A stretch of 64,000 nucleotides of DNA, taken from the NCBI RefSeq assembly GCF_000715075.1, contig NC_134097.1, forward strand, positions 67,861,190 to 67,925,189. The letters run 5' to 3'. This DNA comes from Nicotiana tabacum. Its lineage: Eukaryota > Streptophyta > Magnoliopsida > Solanales > Solanaceae. Within the stretch, counting starts at the first letter, position 1. Each line of letters starts with the position of its first letter. Positions 23,701 to 35,120 of the stretch are shown one piece after another. The notes under the pieces are model-generated. The model had not been told where the DNA came from, searched no databases, and saw only the letters and a program-made list of their open reading frames with translations. The position numbers and the translations under genes are program-made.

Positions 23701-25060
23701 CCAGCCCACTATGAAGAGTTATCCATGATCTCTGTGGTGGAGAGTGATGCCACATCGTTAGTGCCCTATATGAGCCCTGTAGATCCTGTTGAAAGATTAT
23801 TGATTGGGGATGTAGAAAATAGTGAAGATGAAATGATAGGAGAAATTGAGCAAGTACTGGATATGTCTTGCAGTTATGTACATGGGTTTAGAAAATTTGA
23901 AGAGTTGGATAGGCCTGTTACTCTGACCTTTCCCAGGCCATCTATTGAAGAAGCTCCGAAGCTAGAACTCAAGTCACTTCTAGTGCATCTGTGCTATGCT
24001 TATTTGGGGAACTCTGAGACATTGCCCGTGATTATTTCGTCCAACTTGACCAGCACGCAAGAAGAAAAATTGCTCAGAGTACTCTGTGAGCATAAAAAGG
24101 CCATTGGGTGGACTATAGCTGACATCAAGGGCATTATTCTATAGTTTTGCATGCATTTTTAGAGGACGGACACCGCCCCAGTGTGGAGCAGCAAAGAAGA
24201 TTAAACCATGTTATGAAAGAGGTGGTGAAAAAGGAAGTAATCAAGTTGCTCAATGCAGGTATCATTTTTCCTATTTCTGACAGCAACTGGGTAAGCCTAG
24301 TTCAATGTGTGCCCAAAAAGGGAGGAATGACTTTAGTTGTGAACGAGAAGAATGAACTAATCCCTACTCGCACTGTTACAGGATGGAAAGTTTGCATTGA
24401 TTATAGAAGTCTCAACAAGGCAACTCGCAAGGACCACTTCCCACTTCCATTCATTGACCAAATGCTAGACAGTTAGCCGGGCATGAATATTACTGCTTCC
24501 TTGATGGTTATTGAGGATACAATTAGATTGTCATATGCCTAGAGGATTAGGATAAGACTTCTTTTACTTTTCCTTATGGCACTTTTGCCTTCAAGCAAAT
24601 GTTGTTTGGACTTTGTAATGCACCAGCCACTTTCCAGAGGTGCTTGATGGCTATTTTCACCAACATGGTGGAAAAATTTGTGGAAGTGTTTATGGATGAT
24701 TTTTCAATTTTTGGGTCTTCTTATGATGATTGCTTGAGGAATTTGAACAAGGTGCTAGCCCGTTGTGAAGAAACAAATCTGGTACTGAATTGGGAAAAGT
24801 GCCATTTTATGGTACAAGAAGGCATCGTGTTAGGCCACAGAGTATCTAGGAGCGGAATTGAAGTTGATAAAGTGAAGGTGGAGGCGGTTGAAAAATTACC
24901 TCCACCTATTTCAGTGAAGGGTGTTCAGAGTTTCTTGGGACACGCGGGTTTCTATCGGCACTTTATTAAAGATTTTTCGAAAATTGCTACTCCTTTGTGC
25001 AGGCTGCTTGAAAAAGATGTAACTTTCAACTTTGATGTTGTTTACCTCAAGGCATTTGAA
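23701..25060 (+). pseudogene. Reverse transcriptase of F1
   Basis: The approach segment (TSTQEEKLLRVLCEHKKAIG) is followed by stop TAG at 24142-24144, then RT: AGIIFPISDSNWVS, VCIDYRSLNKATRKDHFPLPF, a TAG at 24474-24476, GLCNAPATFQRC and the catalytic FMDD in VEVFMDDFSIFGSS near 24690. RT then continues through SVKGVQSFLGHAGFYR to 25060, where a further stop replaces Glu. The catalytic pair is present, but the frame is cut at least four times. Several cuts are shared with F2. Confidence 0.85.
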
Positions 25061-25650
25061 TAACTTAAAAAGAAGTTGGTGACTGCTCCCATTATTGTGG
25101 CACCTGATTGGTCCTTACCATTTGAACTTATGTGTGATGCGAGTGACCTTGCTATTGGGGCAGTGCTAGGCCAGAGGAAGGACAAGGTGTTTTATTCCAT
25201 CTACTATGCGAGTAAGACTATTGATGATGCCCAGCTGAATTACACCACCACTGAGAAGGAGTTGTTAGCTGTTGTGTGGGCTTTTGAGAAATTTCGGGCA
25301 TACTTGGTAGGAACGAAAGTCATAGTCCATACCGATCGTGCAGCAATCAGGTATTTGTTTACAAAAAAAAAGAATCTAAGGCTAGATTGATGCGCTGGGT
25401 TTTATTGGTGCAGGAGTTTGATGTAGAAATACGATATCGAAAGGGGACAGAGAACCAAGTAGTTGACCATCTGCCAAGGTTGGAAAATCACGATCACGTG
25501 GAGGAGGGTGGCCAAATTAAAGAAGTATTTTCTGATGAGCAACTTTTTGCTATAACCCAAGACCCTCCTCCATGGTATGCAGACTACGTGAATTATCTTG
25601 TGAGTGGGGTACTTCCTCCTGAAATTGAATCTGAAGTAAGAAAGTGATTT
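25061..25650 (+). pseudogene. RNase H of F1
   Basis: PFELMCDASDLAIGAVLGQ carries the first catalytic Asp, then [20 protein letters not shown] the Glu, and [14 protein letters not shown] the next Asp. A run of nine A at 25363-25371 shifts the frame after this block; correct reading resumes in another frame at [17 protein letters not shown] at 25645-25647 closes the segment. RNase H would remove RNA from RNA-DNA hybrids. From 25062 to 25705 the bases are identical to F2. Confidence 0.86.
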
Positions 25651-26852
25651 TTACATGATGTAAACTTTTACTACTGGGATGAGCCCTATTTGTACAAGCA
25701 ATGTGCTGATCAATTGATGAGGAGATGCATTCCTGAAAAAGAGGTGGAATTAGTGTTGTATGATTGTCACACATCACCTTATGGGGGCCATCATGGAGGA
25801 GATAGAACAACTGCAAAGGTGTTACACTCCAATCTCTTTTGGCCGACTTTATTCAAGGATGCCCATGCATTCATTAAGATGTGTGACCAATGTCAAAGAA
25901 CGGGAACAATCACAAGGAGGCATGAGATGCCTTTGAATAACATCCTAGAAGTTGAGCTTTTTGATGTGTGGGGGATAGATTTTATGGGGTCATTTCCACC
26001 ATCTAGAGGAAACAAATACATCTTGCTAGCATTTGACTACGTGTCAAAATGGGTGGAGGCAATTGCCTTACCAACAAATAATGCCATGGTGGTAGCTGCG
26101 TTTGTCAAAAAGAACATATTCTCAAGATTTGGGACTCCACGTGCCTTAATTAGTGATGAGGGGACTCATTTTTGCAATCGGCTGTTGAATAACCTTCTAG
26201 CCAAATATGGAGTTCGCCACAGAGTTGCTACAACATATCATCATCAAACTAGTGGGAAGCTGAGGTGTCAAACAGAGAAATAAAGCAAATATTAGAAAAG
26301 ACGGTGAGTGTGAATAGGAAGGATTGGGCTGCAAAGTTGGATGATGCCTTATGGTCGTATAGGACTGCATATAAAACGCCAATTGGTGCATCCCCTTACA
26401 AGCTGGTTTATAGGAAGACATGTCACTTACCCGTTGAACTGGAACACAAGGCATACTGGGCCATTAAGAAGTTGAACATGGACCTTGAGGCTGCAGACGA
26501 GAAAAGACTTATGCAGTTGAATGAGTTAGATGAGTTCAGACTGCACTCTTATGAAAATGCTAAGCTATATAAAGAAAGGACAAAAAGATGGCATGACAAG
26601 CATATCAAGCCACGTCACTTCGAGCCAGGCCAACAGGTATTATTATTCAATTCTAGACTACGGCTATTCCTTGGAAAGCTAAAATCAAGATAGTCAGGTC
26701 CGTTTGATGTGGTGAGAGTCACGCCTTATGGTGCAATCGAGCTACGAGCTTTAAAGGGTGAGAGGAAATTCTTGGTGAATGGTCATAGAGACAAGCATTA
26801 TTGGGGAGGAATGATTAATCGTGAGAACACCAAGGTTGTACTCGCTGATGAG
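25651..26852 (+). pseudogene. Integrase of F1
   Basis: The zinc-binding HHCC segment ([14 protein letters not shown] ... CDQCQRTG), then the core with [13 protein letters not shown] and [14 protein letters not shown], giving the first two Asp of the DDE triad. A one-base deletion near 26258, relative to F2, shifts the frame just before the catalytic Glu. A TAG replaces Trp at 26691-26693. The C-terminal part reaches the end of Pol near 26852. The enzyme would insert the DNA copy into the genome. Confidence 0.85.
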
Positions 26853-26970
26853 TAGGCGAGACTCTGCGTCGTGCCGTGACGTTAAACTAGGAACTTGTTG
26901 GGAGGCAACCCATCTTTACTGATTCCTTTTATTTTTATTATTATTATTATTTTGTTCTTATTATTGTAGT

Positions 26971-27003
<33 letters not shown>

Positions 27004-28745
27004 TTGTTCTTATTATTGTAGTAGTATTTGTTTTTGTTTTGAAGGATTATAAACATATGAGGCAAAGTCATTGGAAGAGTGCAAAAGCGAGTTAGAGGTT
27101 GAGGACTAAGTGTGGGGTGCCCACACGAGGGACTATTCCTGGGGAAGCCTGAGTACTCGTAAGCAGCTATTGCTTCAACCTTTGGCCTTTCAGGGAGTTT
27201 CTTGTCCACCCTTATTATTGTTTTGCTTTAGTTGTGCATTGAGGACACTGCACTCTTTTAAGTATGGGGTGGGAGAATTCTCTAGATGATTAGTAGGAAG
27301 TTGTAGCATTTATTAGCTGGAAAAAAATCGAAAAAGAAAATTAAAAAATTGGACTTTTCCCGACGATGGATTTCCTAGACAGTTTTCTTGAGGGATTTAA
27401 GTCTAAAGAAAAAGGACAAAAAGATTTTCTTTGTAGGTAGTGTAGCAATTCCCCCTTGGTTTTTCTTCGTGCCGCGGTTCTTTTCCAAGGGTTTTGTTTG
27501 AACCGGGTGTAGGAAGTTTTATTTTTTAGGAGATAAGCCATTGTGTTATCATTGAAATTGAAGTAATATCTTTTAACTTTGTCATGCCTCGACAATAGTG
27601 AGTACTTTAGTTGTGATGCTTAGGCTCAATTTTTGACTCTTGTATAAGTACCTTAAATTGTATGATCTTAACTTTGCTTAACTTTTTTGACTAGAGTGTC
27701 TTGATAAGTCCAATCCTGAGTGAGTTATGTGCCATGTGTGTGTAAGGTTTCATCTTATTCTGTGCATTACATTTGATGTCTAGAACTTGCCTTGTGTGTT
27801 TGCAAAGCCAAATAATAGTTTTGTTCAGTCTTGGAAGTGATATAGGCATTTCTTTGTTGAGCCATATATATATTTTACCCGCCTAATTGCTATGTATCAT
27901 AGTTAACCCCTTTGAGCCTGTAATCCTGTTTCTTTGGCAACCACATTATAAGCATTACCCATTTGTTTGAATTAACCATCCATTTGAACCTTTTCACCTC
28001 TCATGAGCACTTGAATTGTTATGAACTTTGTAAAAGTTAAAGTGTGGGGTGGTTGGGTTGGCTTTTGAGTGGAACTAATTAAATAAGGAGAAAGGTGCAC
28101 TGTTTTGAAAAAGTAAGAGCCACATGTATTGAAAAGGAAAAAAATTAGTTGTATTGCTGATAGTGGTGACTGTTGATGTAATTATGCTTAAAGAAGTATG
28201 GAGTTAATGTACATTGATGTGAAGGTGGAGTTATGGTTTGACATAAGTGTGGGGTTTTCAACGTTAAAGTGTATGTATTAAAGTGCTTAGGGAGGTATAG
28301 CCACTCTTATATCTAAATGTATCATACCCGTCCCTCAGCCTACATTACAACCAAATAAAGTCATACTTGATCTTAGACTGAATGAGCTCGATTAGTAGAG
28401 TAGTACACTACGGGCAAGCCTATGGTGCATCTTTTGTGGCATATGAATGTTATTTCTGAGAGTGACCGAATTCTTTCTATCTTGAGTTCCTAATTGTTCT
28501 TAAATTTTATTGTGTGGAACTACTCTCTTTTGTTGTGTGAGGGCACTTGATTCATGAAGGAAAGGTAATGTCAGTGACCTCTATGTTAGAGTAAGTGGGT
28601 GAGTTGTGAATAATGTGCGGTACTTGTGAGTCAAATCTTGAGGTGAAGATGTTACACTCTTGTGCTTAGTCTATTTTAAATATTTTTGGGATGATGAGTT
28701 AGGAGAATTGTTTAAAAGGTTGTGTCTATATAAAGTGTAGTTTGA
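26853..28745 (+). other. 3' noncoding region of F1 (1.9 kb)
   Basis: It begins with GTTGGGAGGCAACCC near 26898, a sequence typical just after Pol in Athila/Tat elements. A TTA-rich microsatellite follows at 26932-27030; a 45-60 bp block ending TTGTAGTAGTATT is doubled here and single in F2. The rest has no open frame of note. Some Athila elements carry an env-like frame in this place; none is visible here. Confidence 0.75.
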
Positions 28746-28782
28746 TTGCTCGAGGACGAGCAATGGTTTAAGTGTGAGGTGT
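28746..28782 (+). promoter_or_regulatory. Hairpin and purine tract before the 3' LTR of F1
   Basis: TTGCTCGAGGACGAGCAA (28746-28763) is a perfect seven-base-pair stem with loop AGGA. AAGTGTGAGGTGT, the likely plus-strand primer, follows and abuts the LTR start. Confidence 0.78.
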
Positions 28783-28941
28783 TGATGATAGGCTATAATT
28801 GTGTATTTTAGTCGCTTATTGCGCTCTAATTTACTGCACTTTAATTGAGTTTGAGCTTTAATCTCTAGTGTTTTGCACTAAATATGTGTTTTATGCCTTG
28901 TAGGAGTGATTCCGATCTATGTAGGCATTATGGAATGAATT
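28783..28941 (+). repeat. 3' LTR remnant of F1 (159 bp)
   Basis: Follows the LTR start TGATGATAGG to GGAATGAATT and then switches to E-LTR sequence (TCGGCCCTCGACAG). The break is not an LTR end. TTC is present on both sides of the junction, compatible with microhomology. Confidence 0.85.
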
Positions 28942-29034
28942 TCGGCCCTCGACAGTGTACAGTTTACCATTATGTTGGATCGGGTCGTATGCATTGGCTT
29001 ATATATATATGTATGTATATTATTTGATGATAGG
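28942..29034 (+). repeat. Duplicated E-LTR flank plus TTATT before F2
   Basis: CCCTCGACAGTGTACAGTTT and the following bases repeat 19630-19670, and the rest repeats 20003-20052. TTATT at 29030-29034 precedes the F2 LTR. Confidence 0.87.
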
Positions 29035-30048
29035 CTATAATTGTGTATTTTAGTCGGTTATTACACTCTAATTTACTGCACTTTAATTGAGTTAGAGCTT
29101 TAATCGCTAGTGTTTTGCACTAAATATGTATTTTATGCCTAGTAGGAGTGATTCCAATCTTTGTAGGCATTATGGAATGAATTCAAGTGATTTGAAGCTT
29201 TGAAGTCTGAGTAAAAGCCCAAGACATTAAGTCGGGATCGTGTTCGGAGGTTGTGTACCAAGTCGGGATGTTAAAAGAGGACGAAATAAGTTCACTCTGA
29301 GAAAATTACACTGCCGCGCTGCATGGGACGCCGCAAGGTGCGACGCAGCAGTGTAAAATGCTGCCTGATGCGAAAAGTTGAGGCTGCTGATAATTTCCAT
29401 TAGCGCGCCGCAGGGTGCGACGCAGGGTGCGGCGCGGTTGTACAAATTTCATAGAGCCAAAGTCCTATTTCACGCAGGAGAAGGTGTTTTCGTCTGGGCC
29501 CGACCCTACTTGGTATAAATACATATAAAAACGTTATTTTGAGGATTTTGGACGGAGCTTAGTGTAGGGAGACGCACTTTGGAGTAAAAATACAGCAAGA
29601 ACATCTCAGATTTCTTCATCTTTTCTAGTATTTTCAATTATTCAAAACTTATGCAATTGTTTGATTTCATCATGAGTGGCTAAACACCCACTGTTCTAGA
29701 GTTGTGATTTAGCCATGAATATTGTTGTTTAACGCTGACTTGACCTTGATTATAATTCACCAATATATGGTTGTTTCTTCAATTCTGTGTTTAATTACTT
29801 AATTGTCTGGCCAGCAGTTAGGTTCTATTTACTATCTATGCTATACTTGGGAAAGCCGTATTTAGATTAGAGAAGAACTGAAGAGAGCATGATCTTAACC
29901 CTTAGGGGGAGCGGATTTGTGGTAAGGATAGGAATATACCTAGTCACCATACTTAATTAAATATCATGATCTTAATGCGTTTTTAATAGATTGATTTCAT
30001 ATGAATATAGGCATTAATCTATTAAGAATAGGTGAGTAGTACTTCGGG
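29035..30048 (+). repeat. 5' LTR of F2, 3' end deleted
   Basis: Follows the F1 LTR, with hairpin and CpG box at 29305-29450 and TATA box at 29514-29521, up to GTAGTACTTCGGG. It then joins the gag coding at GCACTTTGAGC. Confidence 0.87.
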
Positions 30049-31005
30049 GCCACTGGGCACTTTGAGCTAAAACAGAGTATGATCCAGTTGCTTCATGCAA
30101 ACGGACAATTTATGGGTCTTCCACATGAGGATCCACAACAGTATATTCTGAACTTCTTGGAGATTAGTGATGCTTACATCACTAACGGGGTCACTCAAGA
30201 TTATGTGAGGCTCACACTTTTTCCATTCTCTCTGTTGGGCGAGGCTAAGTGGTGGCTAAAGGCAGAACCAGCTAATTCAATTACAATAAGGAATGACTTG
30301 GCGAGAAAATTTCTGGCAAGGTTCTTCCCTTCGGGCAAAACTGCAAAGATCAGAAGTGAGATAGTTGCCTTCAAACAGAAAGCGGGGGAATCTCTATACT
30401 CAGCTTGGGAAAGGTTCAAGAGGCTACTCAGAGACTGTCCTCATCACAATTAGACGAATGAAGTATTAGCTCACACTTTCATAGAAGGGCTACATTCTGA
30501 AACAAAGATCGTGGTAGATGCTGCAGCTGGGGATCAAGTGTTGGAGAAAAGCTTTGACGAGATATATGCATTATTGAACAAATTTTCCAAGAGCAATCCG
30601 GATTGGCAAGGAGAGATGGGCAGACACACAGTGCAAAAGTCTGCAGGGGTTCTTGAGTTAGATGTCATCTCAGCATTATCAGCACAGATTTCTACACTGA
30701 CCAATCAAGTCAACCAGATGAACTTGAGTGTCAACAAGCAACAGGTACAACAGGTTCAAGATTTTTGTGAAATATGTGGAGAGGGGCACATGTCTGCTTT
30801 GTGGGTAATTCAAATAGGGGCCAAACAAACCAATATGGGAACACTTACAATCCCAACTGGAGAAACCACCCAAACCTCTCTTGGGGTGGAAACCAGGGCA
30901 CTCAGAATCAATACAGGCCTCAAGCACCTCAACAACAATATAGACCACCTCAGGTTGAACAACAAGCAGTCCTACAAGTCACCTTGAAGACATGTTTAAA
31001 AAATA
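30049..31005 (+). pseudogene. gag of F2 (N-terminus deleted)
   Basis: Capsid from MIQLLHANGQFMGLPHED onwards. A TAG near 30451 replaces the Gln after CPHHN. The zinc knuckle keeps its His (CEICGEGHMS), but a short deletion directly after it removes the last Cys and shifts the frame. Linker sequence follows to 31005. Confidence 0.83.
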
Positions 31006-31960
31006 ATGGCTGAACAGCAAGCCCTCGCCACAATAGTGAGAAATTTGGAGCATCAAATGGGACAGCTTGCTAGTGCTCAAAACACTAGACCAGCTGGATC
31101 TCTTCCAAGTGACACTGAAGCAAATCCCAGGGCGGCCCTTAATATCGTGTCGTTGAGGAATGGGAGACAACTAGAAGAAGTTCAGTCTAAAAAGAGGAAA
31201 TAGGTGACTTTTAATGAGAGGCCAACCATTATAGAATCAACAACAGAAAAAACTAAGGAGCCAGAGAAGCCAGCTGGAGAGGCGGTGGCTGAGCAACCCC
31301 CACAATTGGTTGCAAGGCCACCACCTCCATTCCCTCAAAGATTGCAGAAAGTAAGAGATAATACCACATATAAAAAGTTTCTTGATATCTTGAAGCAGGT
31401 GCAAATTAATATTCCATTGGTTGACATCTTACAAAAAGTACCCAAATATGCAAAGTACATCAAGGACATTGTGGCAAATAAAAGGAGGCTAACCGAGTTC
31501 GAGACTGTGGCACTCCCTGAGGAGTGCAGTTCCAGAATTCAAGGCAAGTTACCTCAGAAATTGAAGGATCCAGGTAGTTTCACTATCCAAATCTCGATTG
31601 GTAATCATGCTGTTAGGAAAGCTTTATGTGATCTTGGAGCGAGCATCAACTTGATGCCGCTATCTGTGTTTAGATAGTTGGGGTTGGGTGAGTCACACCC
31701 AACAACAATTATCTTACAGTTAGCTGATCGCTCCCTTTCTCATCCTGAGGGAGTGATTGAAGAGTGGTAGTTCAAGTGAGTTCTTTCATATTCCTTACTG
31801 ATTTCATTATCCTGGACTACGAGCCCGATCAGGAAGTCCCGTTTATTTTGGGGCGTCCATTCCTAGCCATGGGCCGAGCTATTATTGATGTTTGCAAAGG
31901 AAAGATGACAATGAGAGTGGGTTATCGAGTGGAGGTCTTCAATGTTTATAGAGCACTCAA
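31006..31960 (+). pseudogene. Protease region of F2
   Basis: A Pro-rich linker leads to VALPEECSSRIQGKLPQKLK, intact here and frameshifted in F1. Protease follows with ALCDLGASINLMPLSVF and the TAG stop 31675-31677 shared with F1. The downstream block FILGRPFLAMGRAIIDV lies near 31850. Confidence 0.82.
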
Positions 31961-33324
31961 GTTACCAGCCCACTATGAAGAGTTATCCATGATCTTTGTG
32001 GTGGAGAGTGATGCCACATCGTTAGTGCCCTATATGAGCCCTGTAGATCCTGTTGAACGAGTATTGATTGGGGATGTAGAAAATAGTGAAGATGAAATGA
32101 TAGGAGAAATTGAGCAAGTACTGGATATGTCTTGCAGTTATGTACATGGGTTTAGAAAATTTGAAAAGTTGGATAGGCTTGTTACTCTGACCTTTCCCAG
32201 GCCATCTATTGAAGAAGCTCCAAAGATAGAACTCAAGCCACTTCCAGCGCATCTGTGCTATGCTTATTTGGGGAACTCTGAGACATTGCCCGTGATTATT
32301 TCGTCAAGCTTGACCAGCACTCAAGAAGAAAAATTGCTCAGAGTACTCCGTGAGCATAAAAAGGCCATTGGGTGGACTATAGCTGACATCAAGGGCATTA
32401 TTCCATAGTTTTGCATGCATTTTTAGAGGACGGACACCGTCCCAGTGTGGAGCAGCAAAGAAGATTAAACCCCATTATGAAAGAGGTGGTGAAAAAGGAA
32501 GTAATCAAGTTGCTCGATGCAGGTATCATTTTTCCTATTTCTGACAGCAACTAGATAAGCCCAGTTCAATGTGTGCCCAAAATGGGAGGAATGATTGTAG
32601 TTGAGAACGAGAAGAATGAACTAATCCCTACTCGCACTGTTACGGTATGGAGAGTTTGCATTGATTATAGAAGGCTCAACAAGGCAACTCGCAAGGACCA
32701 CTTCCCACTTCCATTCATCGACCAAATGCTACACAGTTAGCTGGGCATGAATATTACTGCTTCCTTGATGGTTATTCAGGATACAATCAGATTGTCATAT
32801 GCCTAGAGGATTAGGAGAAGACTACTTTTACTTGTCCTTATGGCACTTTTTCCTTCAAGCGAATGTTGTTTGCACTTTGTAATGCACCAGCCACTTTCCA
32901 TAGGTGCATAATGGCTATTTTCACCGACATGGTGAAAAAATTCGTGGAAGTGTTTATGGATGATTTTTCGGTTTTTGGGTCTTCTTATGATGATTGCTTG
33001 AGGAATTTGAGCAAGGTGCTAGCCCGTTGTGAAGAAACAAATCTGGTACTGAATTGGGAAAAGTGTCATTTTATGGTACAAGAAGGCATCGTGTTGGGCC
33101 ACAGAGTATCTAGGAGCGACATTGAAGTTGATAAAGCGAAGGTGGAAGCGGTTGAAAAATTACCTCCACCTATTTCAGTGAAGGGTGTTCGGAGTTTCTT
33201 GGGACACGCGGGTTTCTATCGGCGCTTTATTAAAGATTTTTCGAAAATTGCTACTCCTTTGTGCAGGCTGCTTGAAAAAGATGTAACTTTCAACTTTGAT
33301 GTTGTTTACCTCAAGGCATTTGAA
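31961..33324 (+). pseudogene. Reverse transcriptase of F2
   Basis: Same order as F1: approach segment, shared TAG at 32406-32408, RT fingers (VCIDYRRLNKATRKDHFPLPF), shared TAG at 32738-32740, GHEYYCFLDGYSGYNQI, then a long open part from 32863 with ALCNAPATFHRC, FMDD and SFLGHAGFYRRFIKDF. That open part runs without a stop into RNase H, so F2 is less damaged than F1 here. Confidence 0.85.
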
Positions 33325-33914
33325 GAACTTAAAAAGAAGTTGGTGACTGCTCCCATTATTGTGGCACCTGATTGGTCCTTACCATTTGAACTTATGTGTG
33401 ATGCGAGTGACCTTGCTATTGGGGCAGTGCTAGGCCAGAGGAAGGACAAGGTGTTTTATTCCATCTACTATGCGAGTAAGACTATTGATGATGCCCAGCT
33501 GAATTACACCACCACTGAGAAGGAGTTGTTAGCTGTTGTGTGGGCTTTTGAGAAATTTCGGGCATACTTGGTAGGAACGAAAGTCATAGTCCATACCGAT
33601 CGTGCAGCAATCAGGTATTTGTTTACAAAAAAAAAGAATCTAAGGCTAGATTGATGCGCTGGGTTTTATTGGTGCAGGAGTTTGATGTAGAAATACGATA
33701 TCGAAAGGGGACAGAGAACCAAGTAGTTGACCATCTGCCAAGGTTGGAAAATCACGATCACGTGGAGGAGGGTGGCCAAATTAAAGAAGTATTTTCTGAT
33801 GAGCAACTTTTTGCTATAACCCAAGACCCTCCTCCATGGTATGCAGACTACGTGAATTATCTTGTGAGTGGGGTACTTCCTCCTGAAATTGAATCTGAAG
33901 TAAGAAAGTGATTT
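33325..33914 (+). pseudogene. RNase H of F2
   Basis: The catalytic Asp-Glu-Asp motifs are in frame with the RT part. The nine-A run at 33627-33635 causes the same frameshift as in F1, and TGA 33909-33911 is shared. The bases from 33326 to 33969 are identical to F1. Confidence 0.86.
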
Positions 33915-35120
33915 TTACATGATGTAAACTTTTACTACTGGGATGAGCCCTATTTGTACAAGCAATGTGTTGATCAATTGATGAGGAGATGCATTCCTGA
34001 AAAAGAGGTGGAATTAGTGTTGTATGATTGTCACACATCACCTTATAGGGGCCATCATAAAGGAGATAGAACAGCTGCAAAGGTGCTACAATCTGGTCTC
34101 TTTTGGCCGACTTTATTCAAGGATGCCCATGCATTCGTTAAGAAGTGTGACCAATGTCAAAGAACGGGAACAATCACAAGGAGGCATGAGATGCCTTTGA
34201 ATAACATCCTAGAAGTTGATCTTTTTGATGTGTGGGGGATAGATTTTATGGGGTCATTTCCACCATCCAGAGGAAACAAATACATCTTGCTAGCAGTTGA
34301 CTACGTGTCAAAATGGATGGAGGCAATTGCCTTACCAACAAATGATGCCATGGTGGTAGCTGCGTTTGTCAAAAAGAACATATTCTCAAGATTTGGGACT
34401 CCACGCGCCTTAATTAGTGATGAGGGGACTCATTTTTGCAATCGGTTGCTGAATAACCTTCTAGCCAAATATGGAGTTCGCCACAGAGTTGCTATAGCAT
34501 ATCATCATCAAACCAGTGGGCAAGCTGAGGTGTCAAACAAAAAAATAAATCAAATATTAGAAAAGATAGTGAGTGTGAACAGGAAGGATTGGGCTGCAAA
34601 GTTGGATGATTCCTTTTGGGCGTATAGGACTGCATATAAAACGACAATTGGTGCGTCCCCTTACAAGATGGTTTATAGGAAGGCATGTCACTTACCCATT
34701 GAACTGGAACACAAGGCATACTGGGCCATTAAGAAGCTGAACATGGACCTTGAGGCTGCAGGCGAGAAAAGACTTATGCAGTTGAATGAGTTAGATGAGT
34801 TCAGACTGCACTCTTATGAAAATGCTAAGCTATATAAAGAAAAGACAAAAAGATGGCATGACAAGCATATCAAGCCACGTCACTTTGAGCCAGGCCAACA
34901 GGTATTATTATTCAATTCTAGACTACGGCTATTCCTTGGAAATCTAAAATCGAGATGGTCAGGTCCGTTTGATGTGGTGAGAGTCATGCCTTATGGTGCA
35001 ATCGAGCTACGAGCTTTAAAGGGTGAGAGGAAATTCTTTGTGAATGGTCATAGAGTCAAGCATTATTTGGGAGGAATGATTAATCGTGAGAACACCAACG
35101 TTGTACTCGTTGATGAGTAG
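33915..35120 (+). CDS. Integrase of F2, open frame (part of a dead Pol)
   Basis: An open frame of 388 codons from 33954 to 35120 covers the whole integrase. The zinc segment has both His and both Cys (YRGHHKGD ... CDQCQRTG). The core has [19 protein letters not shown] and SGQAEVSN, supplying Asp, Asp and Glu of the DDE triad, then a C-terminal part with [16 protein letters not shown]. The Met at 33954 is simply the first in frame; the protein would be cut from a polyprotein, and upstream stops prevent that. It has no chromodomain, as expected for Athila. Confidence 0.84.
   Translation, partial: LHDVNFYYWDEPYLYKQCVDQLMRRCIPEKEVELVLYDCHTSPYRGHHKGDRTAAKVLQSGLFWPTLFKDAHAFVKKCDQCQRTGTITRRHEMPLNNILEVDLFDVWGIDFMGSFPPSRGNKYILLAVDYVSKWMEAIALPTNDAMVVAAFVKKNIFSRFGTPRALISDEGTHFCNRLLNNLLAKYGVRHRVAIAYHHQTSGQAEVSNKKINQILEKIVSVNRKDWAAKLDDSFWAYRTAYKTTIGASPYKMVYRKACHLPIELEHKAYWAIKKLNMDLEAAGEKRLMQLNELDEFRLHSYENAKLYKEKTKRWHDKHIKPRHFEPGQQVLLFNSRLRLFLGNLKSRWSGPFDVVRVMPYGAIELRALKGERKFFVNGHRVKHYLGGMINRENTNVVLVDE

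Larger units (their letters stand above)
20053..28941 (+). mobile_element. F1: Athila-type Ty3 element, 3' LTR truncated
   Basis: Order: 5' LTR 20053-21418, tRNA-Asp primer site, gag, protease, RT, RNase H, integrase, 1.9 kb noncoding, hairpin and purine tract, then only 159 bp of 3' LTR. Gag and Pol look like the Athila lineage. The polyprotein is broken by stops and frameshifts, several of them shared with F2. No env-like frame is seen downstream of integrase. It joins directly to a second copy of the E-LTR flank at 28942, so it ends in a duplication breakpoint and not an integration end. Confidence 0.88.

Noticed and set aside
26853..28745. Possible env-like gene after pol in F1
   Set aside because: No open frame of useful length, no signal peptide or membrane segments; F2 agrees.
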